NCBI GenBank assembly: GCA_003194525.1 | Contig: NBIV01000153.1 | Location: 124,001 to 188,000 of the forward strand | From: Gracilariopsis chorda | Lineage: Eukaryota > Rhodophyta > Florideophyceae > Gracilariales > Gracilariaceae | Direction: 5' to 3' | Length of the DNA stretch: 64,000 nt | Shown: in pieces, positions 33,866 to 45,674 of the stretch | How positions within the stretch are numbered: the stretch's first letter is position 1 | How the letters are laid out: the number at the start of each line of letters is the position of its first letter | The notes under the pieces: generated by a model | The model's input: the letters and a program-made list of their open reading frames with translations, nothing else | Told to the model about the DNA's origin: nothing | Databases searched by the model: none | Translations under genes and position numbers: made by a program

Positions 33866-35550
33866 ATTTGTAGGTTTCGTTAACTGCGTAACCGTTTTTT
33901 TTTCTGACGGTGGTAGGTGGCCAAAAACCGGCAAGGCCATATCCCCTCCCGAGTTTGTCATTCTGTCAATTCCTGGATCCTCCCATTCATTTACACCGCT
34001 TGATGTGGTCGGTTTGCTCGTGTACGATATCTGAGTAACTGGTTATGAAGGGCACGACATGAGTCTGAGGTATTACTTGGCAAAGGTCGGTGGAACAGAG
34101 GTTTCGCCGAAGCACGTGGTGGTAAGTGGGGGCGTGCGTGAACTAGAGTAATGACCTTTGATTCTGAGACAAAAGAAAAGAAGGTGCGTTGAGAAAAGGA
34201 GGTGTATTGAGCGTAAACAATGGTGTAGGGCAACATACTGATTAAGACCGATTTTGCGGTTAAAGGCGATGCATATGAGTCAAACTGGAGTAGTTGCGCG
34301 AGGGCATTCTCAGCAAAACGTTAAAGTTATTGACGCATCTGTTCTTAACCAGAGTCTACACACTTTGTCCGTCTTTGACTTGATACCGACCCACAGAGTG
34401 CTTTTACTTCATTTTTCGCTTCTTACTATCTGCGCATCAGCAATTAAAGTGTGTTGATTACTCTGCTGTCGCCTTATTAACGTCCTTATTGTCTGGGTTT
34501 GACTTTGTCCTTTTCTTATAGGAGGAATAGATGTTCCTACCAATGCTTTCTGCAAAGCTTCATCGTCGGTTTCGTGACCTATTTCGATCTAAGTTGGAGT
34601 TTTGGATAGTCTGGGCAGTGAAGGTTTGATTGGTTCTGAGGCGTTCCACTCCGAGCATGGAAGAAGATGTTTCTCTTTTAGCAGAATATTAACATTTTCC
34701 ACAGCTCAACACATTCAATCCAGACTCGACAAATCGTTTCAATCCCTCAGGCGTGAGCGGTTCTCAGGTCCATTCCAGACGATTAATTTGAAGGCAAAGC
34801 CCTCTACAGTCGGCAAGAAGAGAAAACATGACAGTTCATTTCTGGTGTTACAATCCATGTTATGGTTCTTTGGTTGAACAGATGAAAAGGATTGAGTGCC
34901 CTTGGAAATTGAAGTAACTTCATTTGTTACACTATTCCCCAGCTCTCCACGCTATCGTACAGCCGATCGCAGCGATGCAATGTTCTGGAGTGTCCAATTC
35001 ATGAATTCCACTTTTCTCTATAGATTACAATACTGTTTCAAAACATTTTGAGGTCCTGATACGGTACGAAATGCTAGCATCCTTGATAGTTCTTCTGCGT
35101 TCACTGTGGTGACTCTGACCATGTGAATTAATGGACATTGTAGAGCAATGCGTGTGCGCATACCCTTCAAGAGAGGTGGATCATGAAGGATTGAATACGG
35201 ATGTGGCATCGCTTCGACTCAGGTATGAGTGGACCCCGGGAAATATTGAGTGAAATTCGTTATGAATTTTAATTGGTATTTTTGGAACATTCGTGGGTGA
35301 TTTTTGTGGTATCTGGGACAAGTGGAGGCGTGGCAAGCGTAGGGATATTATTCATGGTTGGCATGATTCAAACGAGTCGTGTTGTGCCGTGGCTGGCAGT
35401 GCCGCCAAGTGACACAAGTGTATGTACCACAAGTGTGGCACAGTACTGTAGTAGTATTCTTAGTTTATTGTGACCCATTAGTACTTAAAGGAGAACGGTC
35501 TTGCCGTTTCACAGTGAATTACAGACAGGCTGTGATTCGGCTCTGAGTTT
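33866..35550. other. No supported gene
   Basis: AT-moderate sequence with only short frames on both strands. If the copia element at 36382-40380 has a 5' LTR it should lie in 35220-35540, but I find no match there to the sequence following its pol gene (from 40394), and no convincing tRNA-complementary primer site. Confidence 0.4.
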
Positions 35551-36381
35551 ATGGCCTGTGGTGCAATGCCCCAAAGGGGAAAAACACCGAAAGACGTTCG
35601 GGATCTTCCTCTCACGAGGTGAACCCAGTTCGGTAGAGCCCTCCCAGAGGTGTCACGGCGAAGCCGGTTTGTAAGACCAGGGACACCTGTCGCGACTCGC
35701 GCAGGGAGGTGAAGTCGAAAAATCGGTATCCGCGTGAGCGGGGTGTGATCCTCAGTAGAGGTATTTTTCCACGTAAGTGGGGGTGTGTGGACGGATGCAC
35801 ACACGAGGGCCGCGGATAGCGGGAGGTGCTACCCTAAAAAGGGGGAAAAGGAAGGGCGAAGAGGAGGAAGAGAGGACGAAGTGAGTCGCAAGAGCGACGG
35901 GTGCGAACGGCGATGCCGGTAACAATATCCCTATTCAGGGCGAAACACCAATGCAATTGGAATAATATAACTCCCAGTGATGGGTCCCTTTAGATATGCA
36001 AGGGGGTTAGATGTCCCGTGGTTCACGGCGTTTCCCTCCAAGGAGGAGTAGAGCACGCGCGCAAGTGGTAACAACTAGAGCCAGTTCCCCAGGTTGGGGT
36101 CCCTTCTTGGGGAAGGTTTACTGGTGCGACTGCAGTGCGCCGTCGCACTAAGTACTAGCTTCCCAGAAATGGGTGTGAAAATAATAAATAAAATCAACTA
36201 AAATACTCCACATTTCGTGGCAACATCCACTACTGTGGCCAACCGCCAATTGACCCAAAACCGAGTCCCACGTGTCCATATCCACCATTGTGGGGCGTAG
36301 TTCATATACACATTACACAACCGATAATATCGGGAAAGCGTTCAAGTACCAAGAATCCCTCCCTGAGGGCGTTGCACTTCA
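35551..36381 (+). mobile_element. Structured element, copy 1 (GTGCAATG inverted ends)
   Basis: Non-coding element of about 830 bp, recognised by comparison with the copy at 61657-62616 (same strand) and the reverse copy from 63239. Ends: GTGCAATGCCC at 35561-35571 and GGGCGTTGCAC at 36367-36377, an 11-bp inverted repeat with one mismatch. Shared blocks include CCGAAAGACGTTCGGGATC near 35588, CGCGACTCGCGCAGGGAG near 35691, GGCAAGGGGGTTAGA-like sequence near 35998, GAGCCAGTTCCCC near 36079 and an AATAATAAATAAAAT stretch near 36180. Hairpins: CCTCC-AA-GGAGG near 36034, GTGCGAC ... GTCGCAC near 36123-36150, CCCA-GAAA-TGGG near 36170. No protein frame is conserved with confidence. It abuts the 5' end of the copia gag frame, as if inserted just after the gag start. 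Confidence 0.75.
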
Positions 36382-39300
36382 CCGCTGCTTATGTCAACAA
36401 ATTACTTTCTCTGGTCCCGGGAGGTTGAACTGGTTTTGCGTAGCAAGGGACTGTGGAGCATCGTGGATGGCTCCGAATCTCCGCCAGGAGAAGATGACGA
36501 AAATGTTAGGAAATTCGATCGCCGTAAGGAAGTAGCATTGTCTACCATCTTGCTTTTAGTGCATGACTCCTGTGTTGCCCCTGTCATGGATATGCGAGAT
36601 CCATCCTTTGTATGGAACACTCTCAAGGAACAGCACCAGGCTGTATCACAAGCTAGTAGGGATGGTCTTTTGGACTGTTATCAGGCAATGAAGATGAAAC
36701 CAAGTGAAACTGTACTTGAATTTCGCGCTCGTCTCTCTGAACTGGAGTCCCAACTTGGAGGGATTGGCTACAACACTTCCGAAGCAGAACAGCTACGCGC
36801 TTTGCTACGTGGCCTGCGTGAGGAATTTGGGGTCACTGCAGAATTCATTCGGGGAATGGACAAGTCACTATCGGAATCTCTTGCGCTGCTCATTTGTAAA
36901 GAAGCAATCTACCTTTCCAGTCTTGAACTTTCCGGCGAAGTTACAAGGGCATTAGGTACTCGTCAGAAGCCTAAGATGAAGTCAAAGATCAAATGCTATT
37001 ACTGTGGTAAGCCTGGACACAAGAAGGTCAACTGTTATGCGAACCCTGAGAGCAAGAAGTACCGTCCACCGCAGCAGAACACGGAAGGTCTGGTGTTGGA
37101 CACAGATACTGCTTCAAATGTTGCCAGAGCGCTCATCTTGGGATCTGACAGCCATGAATCCCGCCCGAAATGGTTCATCGATTCTGGGGCAACAACCCAC
37201 ATGTCTAATGATCGTTCCCTGTTTGAGACGTTGGAAAGATCAACGCTTGAGAGTGTTGAAGTCGGAGATGGAACTCATATTCGTGTGCATGGGAAAGGCA
37301 ACATACATGCAAGTACTGTTGCTTATGGTACTACCAACCTTGTTACACTCACTGATGTGCAGTATGTTCCCGATTTGAAGTTCATTCTTCTCTCTGTTGG
37401 GTGTATGCGCAAGAAAGGTCTAGTCATAACGTTCCGGAGTGATGAACGAGAGGGATATGGTACTTGTACTGTAACTGGCCGAAAGACGAACACAATTTGT
37501 CTCCTGGGATTTGAGTCAGAACGGACTGGATTTTACACGGCATTACTGAAACCTTCCGTTGCCAGTGCGGGTAGTGCGGCCTTAGTTTTCAAGACGAAGG
37601 TGAAAGAATCATTTTTATGGCACCGTCGACTGAGGCACACGTGCAGAGACCATCTTCGTAAGACTGTCTCGCTTGTGAATGGTGTTCCATTGCAGAATGT
37701 TTCTGAGTGGGGTATATGCGATGACTGCAAGGTATCGAAGTCTGTACGAGATACTAGGCCCGCACTCCATGTGAATCATGATTCGAAAGAACCAAGTGAC
37801 CTAGTACACACTGATGTTGTTGGACCAATACGCATCGCATCGATTGGTGGTGCCAAGTACTATGTGACATTATATGATGACAAGAGTGCTTATTCGATGG
37901 TCAGGTTCCTGCAGAAACGTTCTGAAGTTCCGGCTGCTGTCAGAGAAATGATTGTTGAGCTAGAAACCGCTTTGGATAAGCATGTGAAAAGTATCAGGTT
38001 CGACAATGCCAAAGAGTACCTCTCCAAAACTTTGCAGAACTGGCTCTCTGAACGAGGCGTCAAGAAGCAGCCGACAGCACCATACAGCCCTGAATCGAAT
38101 GGAAAAGCGGAACGACTGAATCGGACCTTGAATGATGCTGCGAGGACGATGTTAATATCTTTATCCTCATTTCCTGGACGGAGTAGGCTTTGGGCTGAGG
38201 CTATCAATACTGCAAACCATATTCGGAATGCTATATACACCTCCGCTTCTGATGGAAGCAGTACGCTCTTTCAGAAAGTGTTCGGAACACGTCCCAACTT
38301 ATCCTACATCAGAGTTTTTGGGTCCTTAGCCTACGTGCACATTCCAAAGGAGAAGAGAGATGGCAAGTTTGGTCCAAGGGCTCGAAAGGGCATACTCGTC
38401 GGATTTGAAAGAGGAAATTCTTACAGAATTTACTATCCAGATAGTGCTACTTTCTCTGTCTCAAGAGATGTCCAGTTCGATGAGTCGATTCTTGGCTGGC
38501 CAACAGAGAATCGCGAAGAAGATGGTACCAGTCTATCCGATTTATTTGGCAGTGATGATGAAGGAAGCGAAGATATGGAGATAAGTGGAAATGAAGTGGA
38601 TAATGAAGATTTTTCGACCGCTACGGAAGGGAAGAATGCCAAGGACAATGAAGAATTGATGGAGTTGGAGTTTCTGGATGAGTTTGGAAATGTGGACCCG
38701 GAACTTGTCACCCATTATCCACAAGAGCCACGACGGTCAAGCAGAATACATAAAGCCCCGAGTAGTTACACACCAGACGCTATGTTGGCCTTGCAACTAC
38801 GTTGTGTGATGGGAGCCTGCAGTCCGGATTTGCCTTGTACGTACGATGAGGCCATGGGAAGTAGTGAACGCGAACAGTGGCATAGTGCAATTCGTGCTGA
38901 AATGAAGAACCTGCGACAAAGAGGAGTGATTGAGCTTACAGACCTGCCGAATCGGTCGCGACCTATACCATGCCGATGGGTCTTTGACCGCAAGCGTAAC
39001 AACTCTGGTCAGGTGACGCGACAAAGGGCTCGCATAGTTGCAAAAGGGTTTATGCAGCAGTATGGTGTAGATTACTCTCAAGTCTTTGCACCTGTAGCCA
39101 AGTATACCACTGTTCGAATGTTATTGGCTATGATAGTCGATCAGTCTATGTGCTACATGAGATTGGACATCAAGGCGGCTTTTCTATATGGCACACTTGA
39201 AGAAGAAGTGTACATGGAGCAACCCCGTGGTTTTGAAGTGCGCGGCAAGTAAAATCTGGTGTATCGGCTGAGGAAAGCTATTTATGGCTTGAAGCAGGCA

Positions 39301-40380
39301 TCTAGAGCGTTCCGAAAATTCTTGCACTCTATCCTGCTCAGTCTTGGTGCCGTTGCCTCTTCTGCTGATCCTTCTCTGTACCTTCTTCATGATGAGAGCA
39401 AGACGGTGATTGTGCTTGTACTGTACGTCGATGATGTTCTAATCGCTGGAAAAAACAAGAAGGACGTCCAACACTTTGTCAAAGAGTTATCAAAGCATAT
39501 CGAGCTTCGAATCGAAACGGATGATAGCATATTCTTGGGACTAGTCATTGAAAAGTCTGGTATCGGATGAATTAAGATTCATAATGCTCCATTGATCGAG
39601 GATGCTCTTGAACGTTTTGGAACGGCGAATTGCTCATCTGTTGCTACTCCCATGGTTCCCGGCACAAAGCTTCTGGCTACAGACTTTGATGAGCGACGCA
39701 CTGATGTCCCTTATCTTGAACTAATTGGATTTTTATTGTATTTGAGTAACACCTGTAGACCGGACATCTCGTTTACTGTTGGTTATTTATCTCGTTTTTT
39801 GGACAAGAACGGAAGTGACCACTGGAAGGCCGCAAAGAGAGTACTTCGTTATCTCAAGGGTTAGAAGTATATGGGACTCGTGTACAAGAAGACAGATGGC
39901 CTTTTGGTAGGCTATAGTGACGCGGATTTTGCTGGTGATGTATGTGATTGCAAATCGACAAGTGGATTTGGATTTATCCTTTCTGAAGCAACAATTTCAT
40001 GGAGATCTAAGAAGCAATCGATTGTTGCACAATCAACAGTGGAATCTGAGTATGTGGCGATGGCTTTTGCCATCCGTGAATGTATTTGGCTTCGGCAACA
40101 AATGAAAGATCTACAAATTGGCAATCCTGGGGGTACTGTTATTCATGGAGACAATCAGGGTATGTTGGCCCTATCGAATGACAACTTATGCAGTGAGAGA
40201 ACGAAACACATTGACGTTCGGTATCCCCTGGTTCGTGACCATGTTGAGAAGAAATCTGTTCAACTGAGCTATCTTCCCAGTTCGTTGTTGTTGGCAGACA
40301 TTATGACCAAAAGACTGCTGACAGAAGTTCACAATCGTCATTGTCAAGCTCTGTGTCTCTCAATTACTTCTATGGTATAG
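36382..40380 (+). pseudogene. Ty1/copia gag-pol polyprotein, one frame with three stop codons
   Basis: A single frame runs from the gag (ATG at 36391, TSPLLMSTNYFLWSRE) to the end of RNase H at 40380. Domains in order: gag; zinc knuckle CYYCGKPGHKKVNC; protease DSGATTHMS; integrase HHCC region (HRRLRH ... CDDCK) and core (HTDVVGP, FDNAKEYL, SPESNGKAERLN); RT (PCRWVFDRKR, LDIKAAFLYG, LYVDDVLI); RNase H (GYSDADFAGD, STVESEY, HGDNQ, LADIMTKRL). Stops in this same frame: TAA 39250-39252, TGA 39568-39570, TAG 39862-39864. No frameshift. The N-terminal ~20 gag residues seem cut off by the structured element next to it. After the stop comes a purine run (GAACGAGAGGGTG) and TGTTGACTGG, a plausible 3' LTR start. 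No matching 5' LTR found. Dead, but young enough to keep its frame. Confidence 0.92.
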
Positions 40381-41561
40381 AACGAGAGGGTGTGTTGACT
40401 GGATGTTAACGTTAGTCTGTTGACAGTTTGCATGCGTTCTGATATTATAGAATGAATTGTGACTTACGCGATAATATCTTTCTTTACGATAGATAGATAT
40501 TTGACAATAGATTGAATTGTATGCACGATTTGGGCAAGAACTAAGCTCCAGAATGACTACTTAAGAAGATAAGAGTGCCTTGACGAAGTAAAGAGAGGCA
40601 TCCAAGTCGTGATCAAGCTAAATGCACCATTGTGGCAAGCACCTTTGCACCCACGTATCGACAGTATTTCGGTATCATCACTCACAACTTTGTTGCAGCT
40701 GTGCGAAGCGATGATGCTGGTTTGCAACATTCACTTCCACTACTACTACTGCATATGGATTCGTTTCTCCCGAATTCGAGACGCATCAACGCAGTCTAAA
40801 GCGGGTCGGTCGATATGGTGAATTATGACTTACGGCATCAGAGATAGCTGTAGACCACTACAGCGCACATTACAACACAATCCATCTCTTTCGCAGTGAG
40901 AGAGGACGTAGTATGGTTTGCACACAACTCTTAGATGTCTACCTCTCACATCAAGGCGTCCAAAAATTAGCTCCTATCAATGTGGGCGGAATAACGGAGC
41001 ATTTTTGTGCATCAGTGATTACACCGGCTTTGGTCGGTGCTACAAAAACAATTTCTTACAAATCACTCCGCTTTGAGTACGACCTGACAGCGAGTGCAGT
41101 GAGTGACGACGAAGTACGCAACACCGCATTACAAAGGTTTCTGATATCATTGGCGACCTCTCCTACCCGGAACCTTCCGAAAAAGGTCACTTATGACGGC
41201 TGTATTGTAGAATGGTCATTATTCTTAGAGTGATTGGTACAAAACCCTCCTCTCGCGCTTTTGGAGGAGAGCTGACACGCAATAGAGCGCACAGAGGCAA
41301 CTGACGTGTGCTGACACTCGACCTCACCCCTTTAAACAGGGCTCTGCAGGGCGATGGCTCGTGCCGGGAAAAGAGGCATCGTACAATGAGGTAAAGAGTT
41401 GCTAAAGGTCCCCACGTTGACCAGAGGTAGCACATCAATACATGTGAGGTCTACTTCGCCTCTGCTTGTGCTGTGTGTTTGAGCAAAGCGACAACACTGT
41501 CCAAAGTAAAGCGAAACTTCTGTAGCGTGTATCAGAGTTGGCTGTGATTACAGAGCACATT
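40381..41561. other. Probable copia 3' LTR start and intergenic sequence
   Basis: The copia element's putative 3' LTR begins near 40394 (TGTTGACTGG after a purine tract); its end cannot be set without a partner LTR. A plus-strand frame at 40913-41233 (106 codons, ATG start) has no recognisable domain. A weak hairpin (CCTCC ... GGAGG) lies near 41248-41270, after the 3' end of the NLR gene on the other strand. Confidence 0.4.
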
Positions 41562-44500
41562 TCATTTTACAAGTTTACAAAACGGCCAAAAGCTGGAGCC
41601 GTGCTTTCGCGAAAAGTAAACGTCTCCAACTGGAACAACTGCCCTGTCCTCACCGTAGATAGATTCCAGGACTTGCTGTTGTTCAGCGCTAGTACTTGCC
41701 ACATTTTCGGTAACTGCATCTTCCCAAAAAAGCCATTGCAATCGAGCAACTCCAAGGCGATGTAACGTGGAGGTCCATTTGGGGTCGCTGGATGTCATCA
41801 CACACTTTCCAAGCTTCACGTCCCACAGCCGTCCGTGACCCCGTATATCATACGATGCAACCGTGGCACCACCTACGTCCGATTGCACATGAACCACTCT
41901 GCAGTCGTGGACGAACGGGTGGCCGATCGCCTCCCCGCTGGCGACATCCCATACGCGAACTGTGCGGTCGTCCGACCCAGACACCAGTCGCGTCCCATCT
42001 CCACTGAACGCTAAACGTACTTTATCCGTGTGTCCGTCAAGAGGCGATCGCACTCGCTGCCGTGCGCGCACATCCCACACAACCACGGAGTGATAGGATG
42101 GACAAAAGGCGATTCGCGCTCCATCAGAGCTCATCGCCACACACGTGAATATCTGTGCATCACGCGTGACAGTGGTCACCCTACCACTGTCCACGTCCCA
42201 CACGTCAACCCGTTTCTCAAAAGAAAACACCACTCGCGTGCCGTCGTCGTTGACGGCCTCATATCCAAAACATCCGACACCAGCGAGATGCTCAGCAACG
42301 GCTTCGCCGCTGTTCGCGTCCCACACTCGAACAGTACCGTCACGCGATGCGGACACAATGCGATTCGCGTCCGCGCTGACCGCAACACACTCCACCGCGT
42401 CCGTGTGAGCTGCCAGAGGCTGTCCAATGCGGTCGCCGCTCTCAGCGTCCCACAGCCGGACGCACCCATCAGTACACCCGCTAACTACTTTCGAGCCCCG
42501 ACCACAGTACGCAACACAATTGACACGTCCCGTGTAGCGACCCGGACCATCGGCAGTGTCAGCGTTCTGCATCTTAAACACACGAATCGTATTATAACGT
42601 GAGGTGACAACCTCATTCCCATCTGCGCTAACCGCAGCCCTGCCACCCCCCTCCAACTCCAGAGGCTGTGTAATCATCACACATTTTTCAGCGTCCCAAA
42701 CACACACTGTTTTGTCCGTTGCAGCAGAAATAAATCTTCTTCCGTTCGCACTGAAAGCAACATATTTCAAAATACGAGTGTGACCGCGCATAGTTTGCAC
42801 ACTCCCTCCCGTGCTGTTCATATTCCACATCCGAATAGTGCCATCTTCAGATCCGCTCACCACCCGCCCGCCATCTCTGCTGATGGCCACACACGTCACA
42901 TCATCCTTCTGCATCTCGGCTGGCACTGCTATTTCGCCACCAATATCCCGGTCCCAGGCGTAGATCGGAGTAGTACTGGAATTTATGCGACAAAGAATTC
43001 TCTTCCCGTCAAAGCTCACGTCAAAACCTCTGACTTGTTTGTATACCGTCATTATCTCAAATGGGTGTCCGGCAGCCTCATGATTGTGTATGTCCCAAAT
43101 GTACACACGGCCGTGCTTCGATCCGAAAACCACGGTTCTTCCATCGCCGCTTATTGCAGCACAAGTAGCATAATTAGCACCGTAACCTCCAAGAATAACA
43201 CATACCCACTGGAAAATACGACGAAGAATACTTGCAGGGCATTCCACAGAGTGATCAACCTTATACCCAGAATCTATGTCCCACACCACAACTCTGCCAT
43301 CGTCATGTCCACTGACCAAATTCTTCAGGTTGCCCGAGAATGCACCACACCTGCAGCCACGTGACCACGGCAGCACATTGTTTCGTCCAGAGCTCCCACG
43401 ACCTCCATAAAGCTTGCTCTCAGTGACGGCTGAACCGAGCTCGTACGTTTTCCTGTTTCCATGGATTCTATTATATTCAGTGACAAACAACGACCGATAC
43501 AGAGGTACCCAGAGAACCCTTATCACATCTCCGCAATGACATAAATCGAGAATACTCGAGAAGTCATCAGTTCGGAAACTTTCCGTCATTGGCCCTCCGG
43601 CTTCGTTGAGAACACCAACCGAAGGTTTCACCCAAGGTCGAGGAGCACATTCCTCCACCTCACATGCAAACCTTCGCGTCCTTTCGCATTGCCGCGCGTG
43701 CCATATCACTCGACCATACATTTGAAACCACGCCTCATACGCGTTCTCAACCACGTGGATAAAGCTCATTCGAGCTGCACTTCCAATCAGCCTCAAGTAT
43801 CTTACCAATTCTGCCTCCTCATCGCCACTTCCCTTTGCAACTTGTATTCCTATCGCCAAGTCCTGTTCCACACCGCTTATTCCACTTTTCTGAAGGCGCA
43901 TTACCATCCATTGCGCCCTCTCTAGCAGCCACACAACCTCTTTCGTTTCACCAGCGGCATGCAGAACGCGGCACACGTTGTCATGGATGAATCCATCATC
44001 TTCCACTTCCCACCACGGTGTGAACATACCCCGCCCTTCACTGGTTGCCTCGATTTCTGTCTCAGTACTTGCAGTGCGTTCCTTCGGGATGTAGTTCTTG
44101 AGCAGAGTCTTCAGCCATTCAGTCTTTCTACTTCCCGATGCCATCTCGTTTGCAATTTCCAACACCAGATCGTGAACCTGAATAGAGAACTCATTCTCTT
44201 TCTTCCTCATCATTCTTATAAGAGATACACTTTCAAACAATTCAGCAATCTCTACCGCTCCGCCCAAGTCGTCCACGTTCCACAACTTTTGCAACATTGA
44301 TCCCCTAACCGATTGTTGCCTCTGCAGAACACAGAACCCTTGGAACATATCTTCGAACGTCTTCTCGAACCTCGATTCCAGATCCAGCACTTCGAGAGAT
44401 CGATCTACTATCCGTCTCAACGGACCGTACAGCTTCGTACTCCCACTTGCAATGCTCTTCGCCTTCGATTTCAGGTCGTGGTAGTAATTGCTCCACGCAT

Positions 44501-45674
44501 CCTGATCGTTCATGTCGCTCCCACAATAGCTCCGTACCGTGGCCCCAGCAATCCCCAGAGCAAGCGGAAGTCCCTGGCATATCTCCAGAATACCCTTAAC
44601 AGCCTCTCTGTTGGACGAGTTCAGATCCGTATAGTTCCCGATACTCGCGTGGTTCATTAACATGCGCTGCGCAAGTTCTTCATCTTCTCTCTCCTTAAAT
44701 AGCACATTCTTATCAACTCCCTCCATGAAGCCCTTTGATCTTGAAGTGAACACTAACAAGCTCTTCTTATTCAACATCCTGCCCAGCTTCCTGAGTTCAT
44801 ACGGTGTAATTCCGTTCACTTCCCATATGTCGTCAACAAGAAACAGGCATTTGCGTCCTTCAAACCACTGCCTAGCCTCATCGCATGCTTCTTCCACCGT
44901 TTTGGCCCCCTGTATCGTCCTGCACAGCCGCCTTCCACCAGTTTGCTTTACACATTCTGCGATTCCCTTGATTATGTCCGGGAGAACTGAATCATTTCCC
45001 AACTGAATGAAAAGAATACCGTCTGGAAACACATCCTGAATGCCCTTCTCATCCGCAAGTCCACGCAACGCACACGTTTTCCCAACACCTCCAAGCCCCG
45101 ACGCCATCACTCCAACGATTCTACTGCTGCTTTGCACACAACTCAGGATTTCGGCCTTCAGGCTCCCCTCACACGTTACTGTGCTGCTATAATCAAGAGT
45201 TAGTCGAGGTGGATTGGGAGGTACGTTGCTTCCAACTATGTATCGATCACGTCCACTATCCACATCCTCCGTCCTTTCAAGTGCTGGACGTACAGATGTT
45301 TCGTAGTACTCACGTGCTTCGGTGACAAGCGCCTGACATTCTTCCATAACTCTCCGCATTCTCTTCACCCGACTCATCCAATTGGCCTCTTCAACTTGTT
45401 CAGTGCGTGACCGCAGATCTTCAAGCCTGGCTTCCAGCCTCTCTTTGAACTCTCCAAGTCTCCGGTGTATGGTGTTGTCGACCGAATCAATGTCATGCAA
45501 GCGGCTGTTCTCTGCTTCGTTAATGTCTTTAAGAGTGTTTTCGTACTCATGTAGCAGATCACGTAACATTGTCTTATTGTCAGCCACCAAGTCCCTGCGT
45601 TCAAAGCATTTCTTAAAGTACGATTCAAGTTTGTCCGCCCCCTTGCTCACTCCAGCAACAGCTGCTTCGCCCAT
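41562..45674 (-). CDS. NB-ARC/WD40 STAND NTPase (NLR-like), intact
   Basis: 1370 residues from the ATG at 45674; the frame is open 21 codons further up, starting at a TTG, but MGEAAVAGVSKG is the first Met and aligns with the starts of the other copies. N-terminal helical region ~10-135 (KKCFERRDLVADN), linker SNVPPNPPRLTLDYS at ~149-163, P-loop GLGGVGKT at 193-200, Walker B LFLVDDIWEVNG, sensor-like SLLVFTSRS, GLPLALG, VHDLVLEIA at the MHD position, linker MFTPWWEVEDDGF and VVWLLERAQW, then about 12 WD repeats and the tail YFSRKHGSSFWPFCKLV. It is the closest full-length relative of the two broken copies at 1-1994 and 25470-26150, which share SFEERV/SFEKRV and KLGKCVMTSSDP-type wording with it. 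No disruption. Confidence 0.93.
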   Translation of the reverse strand: MGEAAVAGVSKGADKLESYFKKCFERRDLVADNKTMLRDLLHEYENTLKDINEAENSRLHDIDSVDNTIHRRLGEFKERLEARLEDLRSRTEQVEEANWMSRVKRMRRVMEECQALVTEAREYYETSVRPALERTEDVDSGRDRYIVGSNVPPNPPRLTLDYSSTVTCEGSLKAEILSCVQSSSRIVGVMASGLGGVGKTCALRGLADEKGIQDVFPDGILFIQLGNDSVLPDIIKGIAECVKQTGGRRLCRTIQGAKTVEEACDEARQWFEGRKCLFLVDDIWEVNGITPYELRKLGRMLNKKSLLVFTSRSKGFMEGVDKNVLFKEREDEELAQRMLMNHASIGNYTDLNSSNREAVKGILEICQGLPLALGIAGATVRSYCGSDMNDQDAWSNYYHDLKSKAKSIASGSTKLYGPLRRIVDRSLEVLDLESRFEKTFEDMFQGFCVLQRQQSVRGSMLQKLWNVDDLGGAVEIAELFESVSLIRMMRKKENEFSIQVHDLVLEIANEMASGSRKTEWLKTLLKNYIPKERTASTETEIEATSEGRGMFTPWWEVEDDGFIHDNVCRVLHAAGETKEVVWLLERAQWMVMRLQKSGISGVEQDLAIGIQVAKGSGDEEAELVRYLRLIGSAARMSFIHVVENAYEAWFQMYGRVIWHARQCERTRRFACEVEECAPRPWVKPSVGVLNEAGGPMTESFRTDDFSSILDLCHCGDVIRVLWVPLYRSLFVTEYNRIHGNRKTYELGSAVTESKLYGGRGSSGRNNVLPWSRGCRCGAFSGNLKNLVSGHDDGRVVVWDIDSGYKVDHSVECPASILRRIFQWVCVILGGYGANYATCAAISGDGRTVVFGSKHGRVYIWDIHNHEAAGHPFEIMTVYKQVRGFDVSFDGKRILCRINSSTTPIYAWDRDIGGEIAVPAEMQKDDVTCVAISRDGGRVVSGSEDGTIRMWNMNSTGGSVQTMRGHTRILKYVAFSANGRRFISAATDKTVCVWDAEKCVMITQPLELEGGGRAAVSADGNEVVTSRYNTIRVFKMQNADTADGPGRYTGRVNCVAYCGRGSKVVSGCTDGCVRLWDAESGDRIGQPLAAHTDAVECVAVSADANRIVSASRDGTVRVWDANSGEAVAEHLAGVGCFGYEAVNDDGTRVVFSFEKRVDVWDVDSGRVTTVTRDAQIFTCVAMSSDGARIAFCPSYHSVVVWDVRARQRVRSPLDGHTDKVRLAFSGDGTRLVSGSDDRTVRVWDVASGEAIGHPFVHDCRVVHVQSDVGGATVASYDIRGHGRLWDVKLGKCVMTSSDPKWTSTLHRLGVARLQWLFWEDAVTENVASTSAEQQQVLESIYGEDRAVVPVGDVYFSRKHGSSFWPFCKLVK

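Noticed and set aside
35220-35540. A 5' LTR for the copia element at 36382-40380
   Set aside because: No match to the sequence following its pol gene and no TGG-type primer site.
35551-36381. Group II intron or tRNA-derived SINE identity for the structured element
   Set aside because: GTGCGAC is present, but I see no domain V hairpin; no RNA polymerase III B-box (GGTTCGANTCC) either.
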